Below are positions 42,928 to 52,367 of a stretch of 64,000 nucleotides of DNA, in pieces (the first letter of the stretch is position 1; each line of letters opens with the position of its first letter). Under the pieces are notes generated by a model. The model was not told the origin of the DNA and did not search any database. It worked only from the letters and a program-made list of their open reading frames with translations. Source of the stretch: an uncultured Erythrobacter sp. (GTDB taxonomy: Bacteria; Pseudomonadota; Alphaproteobacteria; Sphingomonadales; Sphingomonadaceae); assembly GCA_947488085.1 (NCBI GenBank), contig CANKYI010000001.1:2675928-2739927 (forward strand), written 5' to 3'. A program made the position numbers and the translations under genes.

Positions 42928-43985
42928 ATCTGTTCCTCCTCGAAATTCTCTGGTTCCGCGTCTGCTTCCATATCTGGTTCCGCCAGCGCCGCGTTCAATT
43001 CTGCTCCGATAACGAGGCCAAGCCCGACGAGCCAGAAAAAGAACAAGGCGATGATGATCCCGGCCATGCTGCCATAGGTGAGGCTATAGGTGAAAAAGCC
43101 GCGTAGAATTGGTGGCATAGCGGTGGTGACGCCAATCCACCAAATGGCTGTGAACAACGCTCCGGGCCATTTGGGATAGGCTTTGGTGCGATATTCCGCC
43201 GGGGTCAGGGTGAAAAACAGCATATAAAGCGACCCCGTCAGACCCAAAGCGGGCACAATGCGCGACACCCTCAGATAATCCACCGCTTCGGACAATTGCG
43301 GTAAAGCGGCGAGGATCACCTGTTGCGCTGCGCCAATCGCGACAGTTGCGAACAGGGATGCCATCAACACCGCCACGGCGGCCAAGATCAGTCCTGCCGA
43401 TAGTAGGCGGTTTTTCCAAAAAGCATGGCGCGCGCTCGTGCCATATGCGCGGCGCAGAATGTCGCGGATCGTTTCGACAAGACTGGACACCGTCCACAGC
43501 GCGACCCCCGCGCCAAACCACAGTAACCAACCGTCGCGGGCAAAGATGATCTCCTCGGCCACGGGACGGATCGCGCTTGCAACCGTGGGCGGCATAGCGA
43601 TCAAAACGGTGGTGATCATCGCCGTGGCTGAATCGCGCCCTCCGGCAAGTTCAAATGCGGCTGTACCCAGAATGAAGAATGGGAAGATCGCCAGCATCGA
43701 CAGATAGGCAAGGTTGCCCGCATGGATAAAGCCATCCTGATAGGTGCCAACGACCGTGCGTTTGACCACCTGATATACGCGCGTGCCGGGGCCGATGCGG
43801 TTGGCGGCTCTTCCCAACAGGCCGGATTTAGGAGCGCTTTCGGTGTCTTCGCCTGCGAATAGAGATTGTTGCTGGAGCGCACGGTTCCGACGCGCCTCTG
43901 GTGAAAGCGAGCGGACTTCAACGCCCATCTGTGCGGGGTAGGCGCGGCGGCCAGCAATCGTCTGCGGGGTCTCTCGGCGTTTCAA
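42924..43985 (-). CDS. YihY/BrkB family inner-membrane protein
   Basis: A 353-residue protein with six predicted transmembrane helices. Family marks are TYQDGFIHAGNLAYLSMLAIFPFFILG in the first helix (YihY proteins start with a similar DGxxxxAaaLAYyslLalfPll) and GSMAGIIIALFFFWLVGLGLVIGAELNAAL at the end. Family function is not established; some members have been linked to virulence or export. Both ends are cytoplasmic and acidic/basic respectively. It overlaps fabI by four bases and lies 21 bases after the DnaJ-like gene stop. Confidence 0.88.
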   Translation of the reverse strand: MKRRETPQTIAGRRAYPAQMGVEVRSLSPEARRNRALQQQSLFAGEDTESAPKSGLLGRAANRIGPGTRVYQVVKRTVVGTYQDGFIHAGNLAYLSMLAIFPFFILGTAAFELAGGRDSATAMITTVLIAMPPTVASAIRPVAEEIIFARDGWLLWFGAGVALWTVSSLVETIRDILRRAYGTSARHAFWKNRLLSAGLILAAVAVLMASLFATVAIGAAQQVILAALPQLSEAVDYLRVSRIVPALGLTGSLYMLFFTLTPAEYRTKAYPKWPGALFTAIWWIGVTTAMPPILRGFFTYSLTYGSMAGIIIALFFFWLVGLGLVIGAELNAALAEPDMEADAEPENFEEEQI

Positions 43986-44006
43986 AGCGTCGCTTGCGCT
44001 CCCCTA

Positions 44007-45008
44007 TCAGAGCCCAAATTTCTCACGCGGGTTGTCCGGGTCATTCCAATCGCCGAGCTGTTCGGCCAAGCCATCGAGATCCTCTGGCATCTGGATCTCC
44101 AGCGTAACCAGCTGGTCCCCGCGCAGCACTCTCCCGCCTTTTCCTTTGCCAGACCCTTTGGTCCAGCCTTTACCTGTAAGCCGCATGACTGTTCCGCCAT
44201 TGGCGCCGGGCTTCAGTGTCAACATCACTGGCCCATCGACTGTGGGGCATTTGATCTTGCCGCCGGCCACCGCTTCATTGAGTGTGATGGGCAAATCCAT
44301 GCGGATATTATCGCCATCGCGTTCGAAAAATGGATGAGGGACGATTTCGACCAAGACAATGCCGTCGCCAAAGCCGCCAGGACCGTTTTGCCCTTTGCCT
44401 TTCAGCCGCATTTGCGTGCCGTCTTCGACCCCTGCGGGCAGTTTCAGATTGATCGCTTTGCCGTCGGCCAAGGTGATCCGTTGATCGGTCCCAGCAGCGG
44501 CTTCGACAAAGGGCACTGCGAGCCGGTATTGGATGTCCGCGCCGCGTTTTGGCGGAGGAGGGGGTGGGCGCCTGCCACTGCCTGCACCAAATCCGCGGGA
44601 GCGCTGCGCGTTGTCATTCTGACGCGAACGTCCGCCAAACAACCCTTCGAACAGGTCGCCCAAATCCATGTCATTGGTGTCAAATCCACCAAATTCCTGA
44701 TCGCGAAAGCCGCTGGGCCCGCCCGGTCGCGGACCGCCGCGGCCAAATCCGCGCCCGCCGCCCATGCCAGCAAATGGGTTTAGGGGGTTGCCGTCCTGAT
44801 CAATCTCTCCGCGATCAAATTGCGCGCGTTTGTCTTTGTCAGACAACAAATCATACGCCTTTGTCGCATCCGAGAATTTCTCGGCGGCCTTGGGATTGTC
44901 CGTATTGCGGTCAGGGTGAAGCTCCTTGGCAAGGGTGCGATAAGCGCTCTTGATCTCCTTTTCAGAAGCAGTGCGCGCCACGCCAAGGGTGCGGTAGGGA
45001 TCGGCCAT
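44007..45008 (-). CDS. DnaJ/CbpA-type J-domain co-chaperone without zinc finger
   Basis: A 333-residue class B J-protein. The N-terminal J-domain is complete ([22 protein letters not shown], the HPD in [10 protein letters not shown]). A long Gly/Phe/Arg-rich linker (about 75–150) and Pro stretch follow, then two beta-barrel substrate domains ([29 protein letters not shown]). The CxxCxGxG zinc modules of DnaJ are missing, so it is CbpA/DjlA-like. It would deliver clients to DnaK. It heads a minus-strand group with YihY and fabI and is divergent from pdxH. Confidence 0.92.
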   Translation of the reverse strand: MADPYRTLGVARTASEKEIKSAYRTLAKELHPDRNTDNPKAAEKFSDATKAYDLLSDKDKRAQFDRGEIDQDGNPLNPFAGMGGGRGFGRGGPRPGGPSGFRDQEFGGFDTNDMDLGDLFEGLFGGRSRQNDNAQRSRGFGAGSGRRPPPPPPKRGADIQYRLAVPFVEAAAGTDQRITLADGKAINLKLPAGVEDGTQMRLKGKGQNGPGGFGDGIVLVEIVPHPFFERDGDNIRMDLPITLNEAVAGGKIKCPTVDGPVMLTLKPGANGGTVMRLTGKGWTKGSGKGKGGRVLRGDQLVTLEIQMPEDLDGLAEQLGDWNDPDNPREKFGL

Positions 45009-45214
45009 GGTGTTTTAGCTAGGTGAGACGGTGCGCGGGTGCAAGGTGTGGTTTACAAATGAAGCGATGAGCTTGCTTTCCTACGGCGCGTGCTGTGGGT
45101 AAAGGTGCGCCATGGCAGACCGCAAACTCTCTTTCATAATCGCCATGTGCGACACTGTGAGTGAACGGAGTTTTTCCCTACAAGAGCGTGTAACATGCGG
45201 TCCAAGTGTGACCG

Positions 45215-45895
45215 ATGAGCGATGAACGGAGTGCGAGCATGAGTGAAGTCGACGCCCTTGGCGAGGCGCAACTGGCAGACAGCGCGATCCCGGCGGGTGC
45301 CGACCCCTATGCGCTGTTCGATGCATGGATGGCGATGGCGAAGGAGTGCGAGCCGAACGACCCCAACGCGATGGCGCTGGCTACGGCGACGCCAAATGGT
45401 CGGCCATCGGTGCGCATGGTGCTGCTCAAAGGGCATGGCCCGACGGAGAGCGAAGAAGGCGGTTTCACCTTCTTCACCAATACGGGCAGCCGCAAGGGTG
45501 AGGAGATCACCGCGAATATGCACGCATCCTTGCTGTTCCATTGGAAGAGCCTGAACCGCCAGATCCGGATCGAAGGGCCATTGGTTGAGGTCAGCAAAGA
45601 GCGAGCCGACGCCTACTTCCACTCGCGCGCGTACAACAGCCAGGTTGGCTCTGCCGCCAGCGATCAGTCGCGACCCTTGGCGCAGCGTCAGGACTACCTC
45701 GACCGGGTGGAGGCGCTTTGGGCTGAGCATGAGGCAGCAGGCAAAGTGCCGCGCCCTGCGCACTGGACTGGTTTCACGGTTCGCCCTGAGCGAATCGAGT
45801 TCTGGATGGACCGGGACAACCGCTTGCATGATCGTCGCCTGTTCTCCCGCGTACCGGGTGCAGATGGGTGGAGCGATACGCTGCTCTATCCGTGA
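45215..45895 (+). CDS. pdxH: Pyridoxamine 5'-phosphate oxidase
   Basis: A 226-residue FMN-dependent oxidase that makes pyridoxal 5'-phosphate from pyridoxamine or pyridoxine phosphate. Motifs: NAMALATATPNGRPSVRMVLLKG, FTFFTNTGSRKGEEI, RQIRIEGPLVEVS, SRPLAQRQDYLD, and the C-terminal WTGFTVRPERIEFW with RLHDRRLFSR. ATG 45215 and ATG 45239 are both possible starts; the second has the better-placed GGAGTGCGAGC. The stop overlaps the PhzF-like gene start (GTGA). Confidence 0.95.
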   Translation: MSDERSASMSEVDALGEAQLADSAIPAGADPYALFDAWMAMAKECEPNDPNAMALATATPNGRPSVRMVLLKGHGPTESEEGGFTFFTNTGSRKGEEITANMHASLLFHWKSLNRQIRIEGPLVEVSKERADAYFHSRAYNSQVGSAASDQSRPLAQRQDYLDRVEALWAEHEAAGKVPRPAHWTGFTVRPERIEFWMDRDNRLHDRRLFSRVPGADGWSDTLLYP

Positions 45896-46701
45896 GTCAA
45901 AGCACCGTCCCATACTGGCAGGTGGATGCCTTCACCGCGTGCGCCTTTGGCGGGAATCCTGCAGGTGTGATGGTGCTGGATGCATGGCTGACCGATGATC
46001 GCATGTTGCAGATCGCGGCTGAAACGGGCCTGCCTGCCACGGCCTTTGCGGTGAGGGATCAGAGCGGCGCGGCGGATTGGGAGCTTTGCTGGTTCACGCC
46101 AAGTCGAGAGATCGCACTGTGCGGTCATGCGACGCTTGCAACGGGGCACGTGATGCTTTGTCGGGACAGTGGTGATCGCGTCACCTTCCGCACTCGAAAT
46201 GCTGGTGTCGTCGAAGTGCTGCGCATGGGCGAAGGCTATGAACTGGCTCTGCCCGCGATCCCCACCGAAGCCGGGGAGCATCCAGAGGCCGCCGCACTAT
46301 TGGGTAAGCAGCCAATGGAAGTGCGTCGCTCACCCAAAGGCTACAACCTGTTCGTCTATGAGGATGCAGCCTCCATCCGTGCGCTTGCACCAGACATGGC
46401 CGGATTGGCTAAGCTGGGTACCGACCAGTTCATCGCCACTGCGCCGGGTGATGAAGTGGACGTGATCAGCCGCGTCTTCGTGTCCGGTGGCGGGGTGGAC
46501 AAGGGGGCGGATGAGGATGCTGTTACCGGCTCTGCTCACTGTGCACTCGCCCCCTATTGGACGAGCCGTTTGGGTAAGCGGAGCCTAACTGCGCATCAGG
46601 CCAGCGGGCGCGGCGGGTATCTCACTATGCGGCTGGAAGGCGAACGGGTGTGGCTCGGCGGACAATGTGTGACGATACTAGAGGGCAGCTTCGCGGTCTA
46701 A
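45892..46701 (+). CDS. PhzF family isomerase/epimerase-like protein
   Basis: A 269-residue PhzF-fold protein. It shows YWQVDAFTACAFGGNPAGVMVLD at the N-terminus, ETAFAV-type ETGLPATAFAV (catalytic Glu region), and CGHATLATGHVM, with GSAHCALAPYW late in the chain. PhzF proteins catalyse proton shifts on small metabolites (phenazine precursor in Pseudomonas); most, like this one, lie outside phenazine loci and have unknown substrate. Start GTG 45892 overlaps the pdxH stop by four bases and gives the family-typical N-terminus; an ATG at 45868 is inside pdxH. Confidence 0.9.
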   Translation: MSQSTVPYWQVDAFTACAFGGNPAGVMVLDAWLTDDRMLQIAAETGLPATAFAVRDQSGAADWELCWFTPSREIALCGHATLATGHVMLCRDSGDRVTFRTRNAGVVEVLRMGEGYELALPAIPTEAGEHPEAAALLGKQPMEVRRSPKGYNLFVYEDAASIRALAPDMAGLAKLGTDQFIATAPGDEVDVISRVFVSGGGVDKGADEDAVTGSAHCALAPYWTSRLGKRSLTAHQASGRGGYLTMRLEGERVWLGGQCVTILEGSFAV

Positions 46702-46713
46702 CCTTGCGCTTTC

Positions 46714-47868
46714 CTACTCACCCGCCACCGGATACAGCGCCATCACATCGGCCGCTTGATCCAGCATTGGTGGGCGTTCCGCGCTCGTTGAATGGCCAAG
46801 CCGGACCAGCGTGATCCCCTGTTCTGGCGACACCAGCACATACTGCCCCATATGCCCGATCAGCGCGAACATGCTGGCAGGCGCACGATCGGGGAAGAGC
46901 GGGTGGGGCCGTTCAATATCGGGTTCAGGCCGGTTGAGCCAAGTCTGATAGCCGTAAAGCTCCGACACCGGGCTGGGATCGACCATCCCCTCTATCCAGC
47001 GGCTGGGTACCAATTGCTCCCCGCCCGGCGCACGTCCATTGGCGCGCATGAATTCACCAAACTTGGCATAGTCACGCGCGGTTGCGTGCATCAAACTGCC
47101 GCCGATTAGAGTGCCTGACGCATCATATTCGGGGACGATCGAGGTCATGCCAAGTGGTGCGAACAGCCGCTCTTGCAGATAGCTGTTCACAGCGGCGCGG
47201 CGAGCCTCAGGGTCTTCGCTATCGGTCAAGGCGCGCGCGGCAATATCGGCAAGGATAACGGTGGTGTTGGATGAATACTCAAACCTCTCACCGGGCTCTG
47301 CTTCAAGCGGCTGTTCCTTTGCCCACTTGGCCATATCGTCACGGCCATCGAGGAACAGCATACGCACCTCTGACGATTCGTACGGAGGATCGCCTGCTTC
47401 GGTATGGCGCAGGCCAGAGCGCATTTGCAGCAGATGGCGCAGCGTGATGTCTGCACGCGGATCGCCGCTGCGCTGCCACAGCGGAACGGTTGCAGGTTCA
47501 TCCACGCTCAACAAACCGTCTGCAACCAGCATCCCAACCAGGACCGCCGTGACTGTCTTCGCCATCGACCAACTGATAAAGCGGGTCTCGTTGTCATAGC
47601 CTTCACCATACCGCTCCGCAGCGATCTTGCCGTCATTCAACAAGAGCAGAGCGCGGGTCTCACCCAGACCCTCTGTCGTGAACAGCTCATCGACTTGGCG
47701 AGCCAGCTGATCCTTGGGTGCGCCTGCATCGTCAGACACCGCATCCAATGCCTCTTGCGAAAGCGGGGGCAGTTGAGCAGGCGGTGCCTCCCCACAGGAT
47801 GCGGTGAACACAGCAAGGCTTGGCAGAAGTGCACAGGCGGCGATAAGAGAAGGCATACGAAGCGTCAT
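46714..47868 (-). CDS. Serine beta-lactamase-fold hydrolase, lipoprotein
   Basis: A 384-residue class C beta-lactamase/penicillin-binding-protein-like hydrolase. The signal ends in a lipobox-like TASC near residue 25, suggesting an envelope lipoprotein. The active-site SxxK is in SWSMAKTV (about residue 95); the second motif reads YSSNTT; ALIGHMGQY near the C-terminus provides the HxG-type third motif. Substrates of such family members range from beta-lactams to esters and D-peptides; no specific one can be inferred. It is convergent with the PhzF-like gene (12 bases). Confidence 0.88.
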   Translation of the reverse strand: MTLRMPSLIAACALLPSLAVFTASCGEAPPAQLPPLSQEALDAVSDDAGAPKDQLARQVDELFTTEGLGETRALLLLNDGKIAAERYGEGYDNETRFISWSMAKTVTAVLVGMLVADGLLSVDEPATVPLWQRSGDPRADITLRHLLQMRSGLRHTEAGDPPYESSEVRMLFLDGRDDMAKWAKEQPLEAEPGERFEYSSNTTVILADIAARALTDSEDPEARRAAVNSYLQERLFAPLGMTSIVPEYDASGTLIGGSLMHATARDYAKFGEFMRANGRAPGGEQLVPSRWIEGMVDPSPVSELYGYQTWLNRPEPDIERPHPLFPDRAPASMFALIGHMGQYVLVSPEQGITLVRLGHSTSAERPPMLDQAADVMALYPVAGE

Positions 47869-47903
47869 CGCTCACTCAATCGAACAAGGGTCACGACAAA
47901 GCA

Positions 47904-48266
47904 ATGGTAAATAGAGGCGGGGCAAAGACAGCGAAGAAGCGGTCGCTTGCAAGCCGTGTGACCCTCGGCATCCTGGTGCTCGCGGTGGTCGCAATAGCGG
48001 TGGTGATCTGGTCCAACCGCACAGCTGTCTCAGGCTATGCAGATGTCGGAAGCGCCTATGCAGCGCGTGTCGCGTGCTCATGCCGCTTCGTTGCTGGGCG
48101 CGATCTGGACGACTGCACGAAAGACAAACTGGCTGGAATGGAGCTGGTCTCGCTTAGCGAAGATGTCGACGCGCAAAGTGTTACCGCGACGTTCGCTTTG
48201 GTCACGAGCAACACCGCGACCTATCGCGAAGGCTATGGCTGTGTGATGGAGGAGTGGGAAGGTTAG
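47904..48266 (+). CDS. Small membrane-anchored protein of unknown function
   Basis: A 120-residue protein with a basic N-terminus and one transmembrane helix ([17 protein letters not shown], about 20–37). The periplasmic part carries four cysteines (VACSCRF, DDCTKD, YGCVME) suited to disulfides. I do not recognise a family. It is divergent from the beta-lactamase-fold gene with 35 bases between them, an arrangement suggesting linked function, and its 3' end overlaps mnmA (convergent) by four bases. Confidence 0.68.
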   Translation: MVNRGGAKTAKKRSLASRVTLGILVLAVVAIAVVIWSNRTAVSGYADVGSAYAARVACSCRFVAGRDLDDCTKDKLAGMELVSLSEDVDAQSVTATFALVTSNTATYREGYGCVMEEWEG

Positions 48267-49435
48267 GCTGCGACCGCGCTGGTCGCATCGATCCAGCCGC
48301 CGCCAACAACCCGTTCACCCGCATAGATCACCGCTGCCTGACCTGGTGCCACCCCAAATTCGGGTTCGGCAAAGTGGATAGTGGTCGATGCATTGTCGCC
48401 CAGTGGCCCGTCCAGCGTGATGGGCACAGGCTTAGACAAGCTGCGGACCTTTGCGGTCAGCGGCTCATCCATGGGCACAGTCCCAATCGCATTGGTCTCG
48501 ATAAGCTGCGCACTTTCCACCGCAAGCATCCGCTTTGGCCCCACGCGAACTTCTCGGGCATCTGCGTCAAGCTCGATGACATAAAGCGGCTCGGGCTGGC
48601 CGCCAATGTCCAAGCCCTTGCGCTGACCAACAGTGTAATGGACGATGCCCTTGTGCTCGCCCAGCGTGTCGCCGGTGGCCGCATGGACGATAGCGCCGGG
48701 CACGCCACCTTCGGGGCGCATGGCCTTCACGATCTTGGCGTAATTGCCATCGGGCACGAAGCAGATGTCCTGACTGTCCGGCTTCGCCGCATTGCGCAGG
48801 CCAGCGGTTTCCGCCAGCTCGCGCACGGCGCTTTTCGGCAAGCCGCCTAGGGGAAAGCGGATATAGTCGAGCTGTGTCTGTGTGGTTGCATACAGGAAGT
48901 ATGACTGGTCGCGCGCCGGATCGACCGCACGGTAAAGGTGGGGGCCACCTTCTGCTTCGACCCGCCGGACATAATGCCCTGTCGCGAGGCAATCCGCGCC
49001 AAGCTCGCGTGCCATGCGGAACAGGTCAGTGAACTTTGGCCCCATGTTACAGCGGATGCAGGGAACCGGCGTTCGCCCCGCGAGATATTCGTCCGCAAAT
49101 TGCTCGACGACGTCTTCGCGAAACGCGCTTTCATGATCGAAGACGTAATGCGCAATCCCCAACCGGTCACACACGGCGCGCGCGTCGGAAATGTCGTCGC
49201 CCGCACAGCAAGCACCCTTGCGACCCGTGGCTGCCCCGTAATCATAAAGCTGCAACGTGATGCCAATCACCTCTGCCCCGGTATCGGCCGCAAGCGCGGC
49301 GACGACCGACGAATCGACACCGCCGCTCATCGCAACAACAATGCGGCATTCTGCTGCTGGTCGCGGCAGATCGAACAATGCGGCAGTATCGAGCCCAAAG
49401 GTCGGGCTGGCCGTGAGAGAGGCAGTCTCGGTCAT
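48263..49435 (-). CDS. mnmA: tRNA-specific 2-thiouridylase
   Basis: A 390-residue MnmA that thiolates uridine 34 of Lys, Glu and Gln tRNAs. It has the PP-loop [17 protein letters not shown], the catalytic cysteine in [12 protein letters not shown] (about residue 127), CLATGHYVR, and the second catalytic cysteine in [12 protein letters not shown]. The C-terminal barrel ([22 protein letters not shown]-type [15 protein letters not shown]) is complete. The sulfur donor would come through cysteine desulfurase. It is monocistronic. Confidence 0.96.
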   Translation of the reverse strand: MTETASLTASPTFGLDTAALFDLPRPAAECRIVVAMSGGVDSSVVAALAADTGAEVIGITLQLYDYGAATGRKGACCAGDDISDARAVCDRLGIAHYVFDHESAFREDVVEQFADEYLAGRTPVPCIRCNMGPKFTDLFRMARELGADCLATGHYVRRVEAEGGPHLYRAVDPARDQSYFLYATTQTQLDYIRFPLGGLPKSAVRELAETAGLRNAAKPDSQDICFVPDGNYAKIVKAMRPEGGVPGAIVHAATGDTLGEHKGIVHYTVGQRKGLDIGGQPEPLYVIELDADAREVRVGPKRMLAVESAQLIETNAIGTVPMDEPLTAKVRSLSKPVPITLDGPLGDNASTTIHFAEPEFGVAPGQAAVIYAGERVVGGGWIDATSAVAA

Positions 49436-49595
49436 AACTGGGCGGCGATATAGGCACTGTGTGCGGGTAAAGCCAGTGGTGCAGCGTCACCATATTGCAA
49501 CCCAAATGCCTTGATTAGATCACAGGCACTAATCCTAAGCAGAGGTAAAGCCGAGTTTTACCACATCTTGACCACTGCGAATTATACGATGTCAC

Positions 49596-50114
49596 ATGTT
49601 CGAAAAGGCACAGCCAGTTTTCTATGCGCATAATGCACGCTTTGCAGGCCCTCAGCCTGCGAATGCGACTGCCGTTGTGCCCGGCAATTTGCGCCGCCGC
49701 ACAGACCCAGCACCAGACGATCAGATCGATGGTGAAGAGCGTTTGCGCATCATCGACTGGAATGAGCTGACCGCGCGATTGAATGCCGCACGCGATCTCA
49801 GACGGGTCTTGAAGCGTGAGGCACGGGCCGATGCGCGCAACGGTAAGAAGGCCGGATCCGAAGGGTTTGCCGATGCTGCTGCGCGCTACTTCCTGTCCAA
49901 AGATACGGGCAGTGAGGAGAATGTTCAAAAGGGCAAACGGGACGTTAACCCTGTTGCTTTAGAGCAGAGCAAAGGCTCCTCGGCCATAGATACAAATCAC
50001 GATGAGCTTTTAATGAAGAAGGCTCGCAAACCGAAGCAGGCAACGATTGGGCTCAGTCCTATTGACCCGACTGGAAATGGTCCCGCACTAATTGGCGATG
50101 CGAGAGAATATTGA
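49596..50114 (+). CDS. Conserved protein of unknown function, coupled to sciP
   Basis: A 172-residue hydrophilic protein without signal or transmembrane segment. The N-terminal half contains RRTDPAPDDQIDGEERLRIIDWNELTARLNAARDLR, a helical Arg/Glu-rich stretch; the rest is low-complexity and probably disordered, ending in TIGLSPIDPTGNGPALIG. I do not recognise a named family. Its stop overlaps the sciP start by one base (TGATG), so it is translated with the cell-cycle regulator and may belong to the same pathway. Confidence 0.75.
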   Translation: MFEKAQPVFYAHNARFAGPQPANATAVVPGNLRRRTDPAPDDQIDGEERLRIIDWNELTARLNAARDLRRVLKREARADARNGKKAGSEGFADAAARYFLSKDTGSEENVQKGKRDVNPVALEQSKGSSAIDTNHDELLMKKARKPKQATIGLSPIDPTGNGPALIGDAREY

Positions 50115-50413
50115 TGATTGAGAACCAAGACATCCGCCCAGCACAGGTAATCGGCCCCCTCGGTGAGCCGTTGACGATTGCTGACTTACCTTCGCCAAAG
50201 ACGAAGCGCTGGGTCGTGCGTCGCAAGGCTGAGGTCGTTGCGGCTGTTAATGGCGGCTTGCTCACCATCGATGAAGTGCTTGAGCGTTACGGTCTCACAC
50301 TCGAAGAATTTGCCTCGTGGCAACGCGCGGTGGATCGGTCCGGCATGCAAGGTTTGCGCGTCACTCGTATTCAGCACTATCGCGATCTCTACGAACGCCA
50401 GCTCAAATATTGA
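50114..50413 (+). CDS. sciP: SciP/DUF1153 family CtrA inhibitor
   Basis: A 99-residue protein matching SciP (DUF1153), the small helix-turn-helix protein that in Caulobacter binds CtrA/DNA and represses CtrA-activated promoters in G1 (family knowledge). Diagnostic segments are VIGPLGEPLTIADLPSPKT, RWVVRRKAEVVAAV, the HTH LTIDEVLERYGLTLEEF, and GLRVTRIQHYRDLYERQ. ATG 50114 is chosen; the TTG at 50111 is in frame but less plausible. It overlaps the preceding gene's TGA by one base. With trcR at the window start it gives two cell-cycle control genes here. Confidence 0.93.
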   Translation: MIENQDIRPAQVIGPLGEPLTIADLPSPKTKRWVVRRKAEVVAAVNGGLLTIDEVLERYGLTLEEFASWQRAVDRSGMQGLRVTRIQHYRDLYERQLKY

Positions 50414-50509
50414 GGCCTTTCTAACCACTGCTGCCATTGCGCACACCCGCAACACCACCTACTGCCCTCTGCTAGTTTGGGGAAACCAGACAATCAGGAG
50501 GATAATAAT

Positions 50510-50776
50510 ATGGGTTGGATAGTAGCTTTGATCGTCGGCGGAGTTGCCGGCTGGCTCGCGAGTCTCGTCATGAATCGTGATGCCTCGATGGGCATTTTCT
50601 GGAACATTGTGGTTGGCTGCGTGGGGTCAGTGGTTGGCAACATGATTGCTGGCCCGCTTTTGGGCATCAGTGGCAGCGTACAAGAATTCTCGCTAACCGG
50701 CTTGATTGTGGCTGTAGTTGGTGCGGTTGTGCTGCTCGGCGTAATCAACCTTATTCAGCGGGGACGCGTTCGCTAA
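50510..50776 (+). CDS. GlsB/YeaQ/YmgE family stress-response membrane protein
   Basis: An 88-residue protein with three hydrophobic, glycine-rich helices: MGWIVALIVGGVAGWLASLV, FWNIVVGCVGSVVGNMIAG and GLIVAVVGAVVLLGVIN. This is the transglycosylase-associated/GlsB family, a small inner-membrane family induced by stress; its role is not known. ATG 50510 follows a near-perfect AGGAGG. It is followed by a clear terminator at 50803–50838, so it is monocistronic or the last gene after sciP. Confidence 0.9.
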   Translation: MGWIVALIVGGVAGWLASLVMNRDASMGIFWNIVVGCVGSVVGNMIAGPLLGISGSVQEFSLTGLIVAVVGAVVLLGVINLIQRGRVR

Positions 50777-50802
50777 AAGCGATACGCCAACCAGACAAAT
50801 TA

Positions 50803-50838
50803 CGGCGCGACTTCTTTTGCGAAGTTTGCGCCGTTTTT
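50803..50838 (+). terminator. Intrinsic terminator after the GlsB-like gene
   Basis: An imperfect stem of about 12 pairs (CGGCGCGACTTC with GAAGTTTGCGCCG) around a short loop, followed by TTTTT at 50834–50838. It lies 27 bases past the stop. Confidence 0.85.
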
Positions 50839-50938
50839 GTATCCAACTGCGAAATCAGCAGGTTTTGCTATTCGTCTATGCTTAAAGTCATCAGTCGAAG
50901 CGCGGATTGCCCCGTGCGCATGTCGGGCCTAATAGGGA

Positions 50939-50965
50939 TTGCGAAGGGTGACTTATATCTATAAT
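50939..50965 (+). promoter_or_regulatory. Candidate promoter of the RND efflux genes
   Basis: A consensus -10 box TATAAT (50960–50965) with TTGCGA 15 bases upstream, 84 bases before the adaptor start. Spacing is short for sigma-70, so the -35 assignment is uncertain. The region 50839–51048 has no gene. Confidence 0.38.
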
Positions 50966-51048
50966 ACACTAGATCGAGAAAAGCCCGGGGAATATCACGC
51001 GGGACAGGCGACTCACCTTGATCGCCGCTGTCGAACAAGAGAACTGCG

Positions 51049-52284
51049 ATGAATTACGAGACGACAATCACGGCAGAAACGCAGGATGGCATTGCGAGTG
51101 ATGTTGCCGATGGGCGCGGTGCGCAGCATTCGTCATCCGTTCCTAAGGGCCTGATTTTCGGGCTTATTGGCCTGCTCGTCCTCCTTGGGGCGATTGCGGC
51201 CTATTTCCTGATGCCTGCGGCAGAGCCGGTTGCCGCCGCCGATGACCAATCACAGGCACCCGTCGTCACCGTCATTGCGCCCGGCAAGACCATTATCGCA
51301 GGTACGATAAACGCGCCGGGCACACTGGCTGCGCGGCGTCCCATACCCGTTGGCGTGGTTGGCGAGGGCGGACAGGTTTTGTCCGTTCGAGTCGATGCAG
51401 GCGATTGGGTGGGGCAGGGCCAGGTGCTCGCGGTGATCGACCGCTCAGTTCAGACACAGCAAGCCGCAGCGCAAGCCGCTCAAATCGAAGTAGCACGCGC
51501 CGATGCTCAGTTGGCACAAGCAAATCTGGATCGTGCGCTCCAACTAGTAGAGCGCGGCTTCGTTTCAAAGGCCGATGTCGACCGGCTGACCGCAACGCGC
51601 GATTCGGCGAATGCTCGGGTTAATGTGGCTCAGGCGCAGTTGGCAGAGCTGCGCGCGCGCACGGCGCGGCTGAATGTGATTGCGCCGGCATCGGGGTATG
51701 TCCTCGAACGCAATGTTGAACCCGGTCAGACGGTGTCTGCGGGCACGCCATCGTTGTTCACCATTGCACGAGGCGGTGAGATGGAATTGCTTGCACAGCT
51801 GAGCGAAAATCAGCTCGCAGGGCTTTCCCAAGGGGTTTCTGCCACCGTCGTCCCGACTGGCTCGGCAAAGGAATTTGAAGGGCAGGTTTGGCAATTGGCG
51901 CCGACCATCGATGCGCAAACCCGCCAAGGCACTGCGCGCATTGCTCTTGCCTACGCCCCTGAACTGCGTCCGGGCGGCTTTGCCACAGCGAAGATCAGCG
52001 GTGGCACTTTGGAGGCAACAGTCCTACCTGAAAGCGCAGTTTTGGCCGATGCTGAAGGCAGCTTTGTTTACGTTGTGAATGCCGACAATGAGGCAACGCG
52101 AACTTCGGTTGAAACTGGTATGGTGACAGCTGACGGCATCGCGATCACAGGCGGTCTGTCGGGAACCGAGTTGGTCGTGCTGCGCGCAGGTGGGTTCCTC
52201 AATCCGGGTGAGGTGGTGAAGCCGCAACGCGAAGGCGAAACGCAAGCAACCACCGAAACTGAAACCCCCAGCGAAGAGGGTTGA
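51049..52284 (+). CDS. RND efflux periplasmic adaptor (HlyD/MFP family)
   Basis: A 411-residue membrane-fusion protein. It has a cytoplasmic N-terminus, one transmembrane helix (LIFGLIGLLVLLGAIAAYFLM, about 35–55), a lipoyl-like half (GVVGEGGQVLSVRVDAGDWV), a coiled-coil hairpin (QTQQAAAQAAQIEVARADAQ through SANARVNVAQAQLAELR), the second lipoyl half (LNVIAPASGYVLERNVEPGQ), and beta-barrel and membrane-proximal domains. It bridges the inner-membrane permease to an outer-membrane channel. The permease gene follows 84 bases later; no TolC-like gene is nearby. Substrate is unknown. Confidence 0.93.
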   Translation: MNYETTITAETQDGIASDVADGRGAQHSSSVPKGLIFGLIGLLVLLGAIAAYFLMPAAEPVAAADDQSQAPVVTVIAPGKTIIAGTINAPGTLAARRPIPVGVVGEGGQVLSVRVDAGDWVGQGQVLAVIDRSVQTQQAAAQAAQIEVARADAQLAQANLDRALQLVERGFVSKADVDRLTATRDSANARVNVAQAQLAELRARTARLNVIAPASGYVLERNVEPGQTVSAGTPSLFTIARGGEMELLAQLSENQLAGLSQGVSATVVPTGSAKEFEGQVWQLAPTIDAQTRQGTARIALAYAPELRPGGFATAKISGGTLEATVLPESAVLADAEGSFVYVVNADNEATRTSVETGMVTADGIAITGGLSGTELVVLRAGGFLNPGEVVKPQREGETQATTETETPSEEG

Positions 52285-52367
52285 GCCATCCGCTACGCCT
52301 CTTTCTTCGTATCTGTTTGTGAGGGTTACCGCATGGCGCCTTCACAACCAAAGCAGTCGGTGAGCAT

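Noticed and set aside
45134..45913. Long minus-strand open frame opposite pdxH
   Set aside because: It is antisense to pdxH, which has complete family motifs.
49596..50114. CtrA-type binding site (TTAA-N7-TTAA) near sciP
   Set aside because: Only partial TTAA elements with wrong spacing were found, so no site is claimed.
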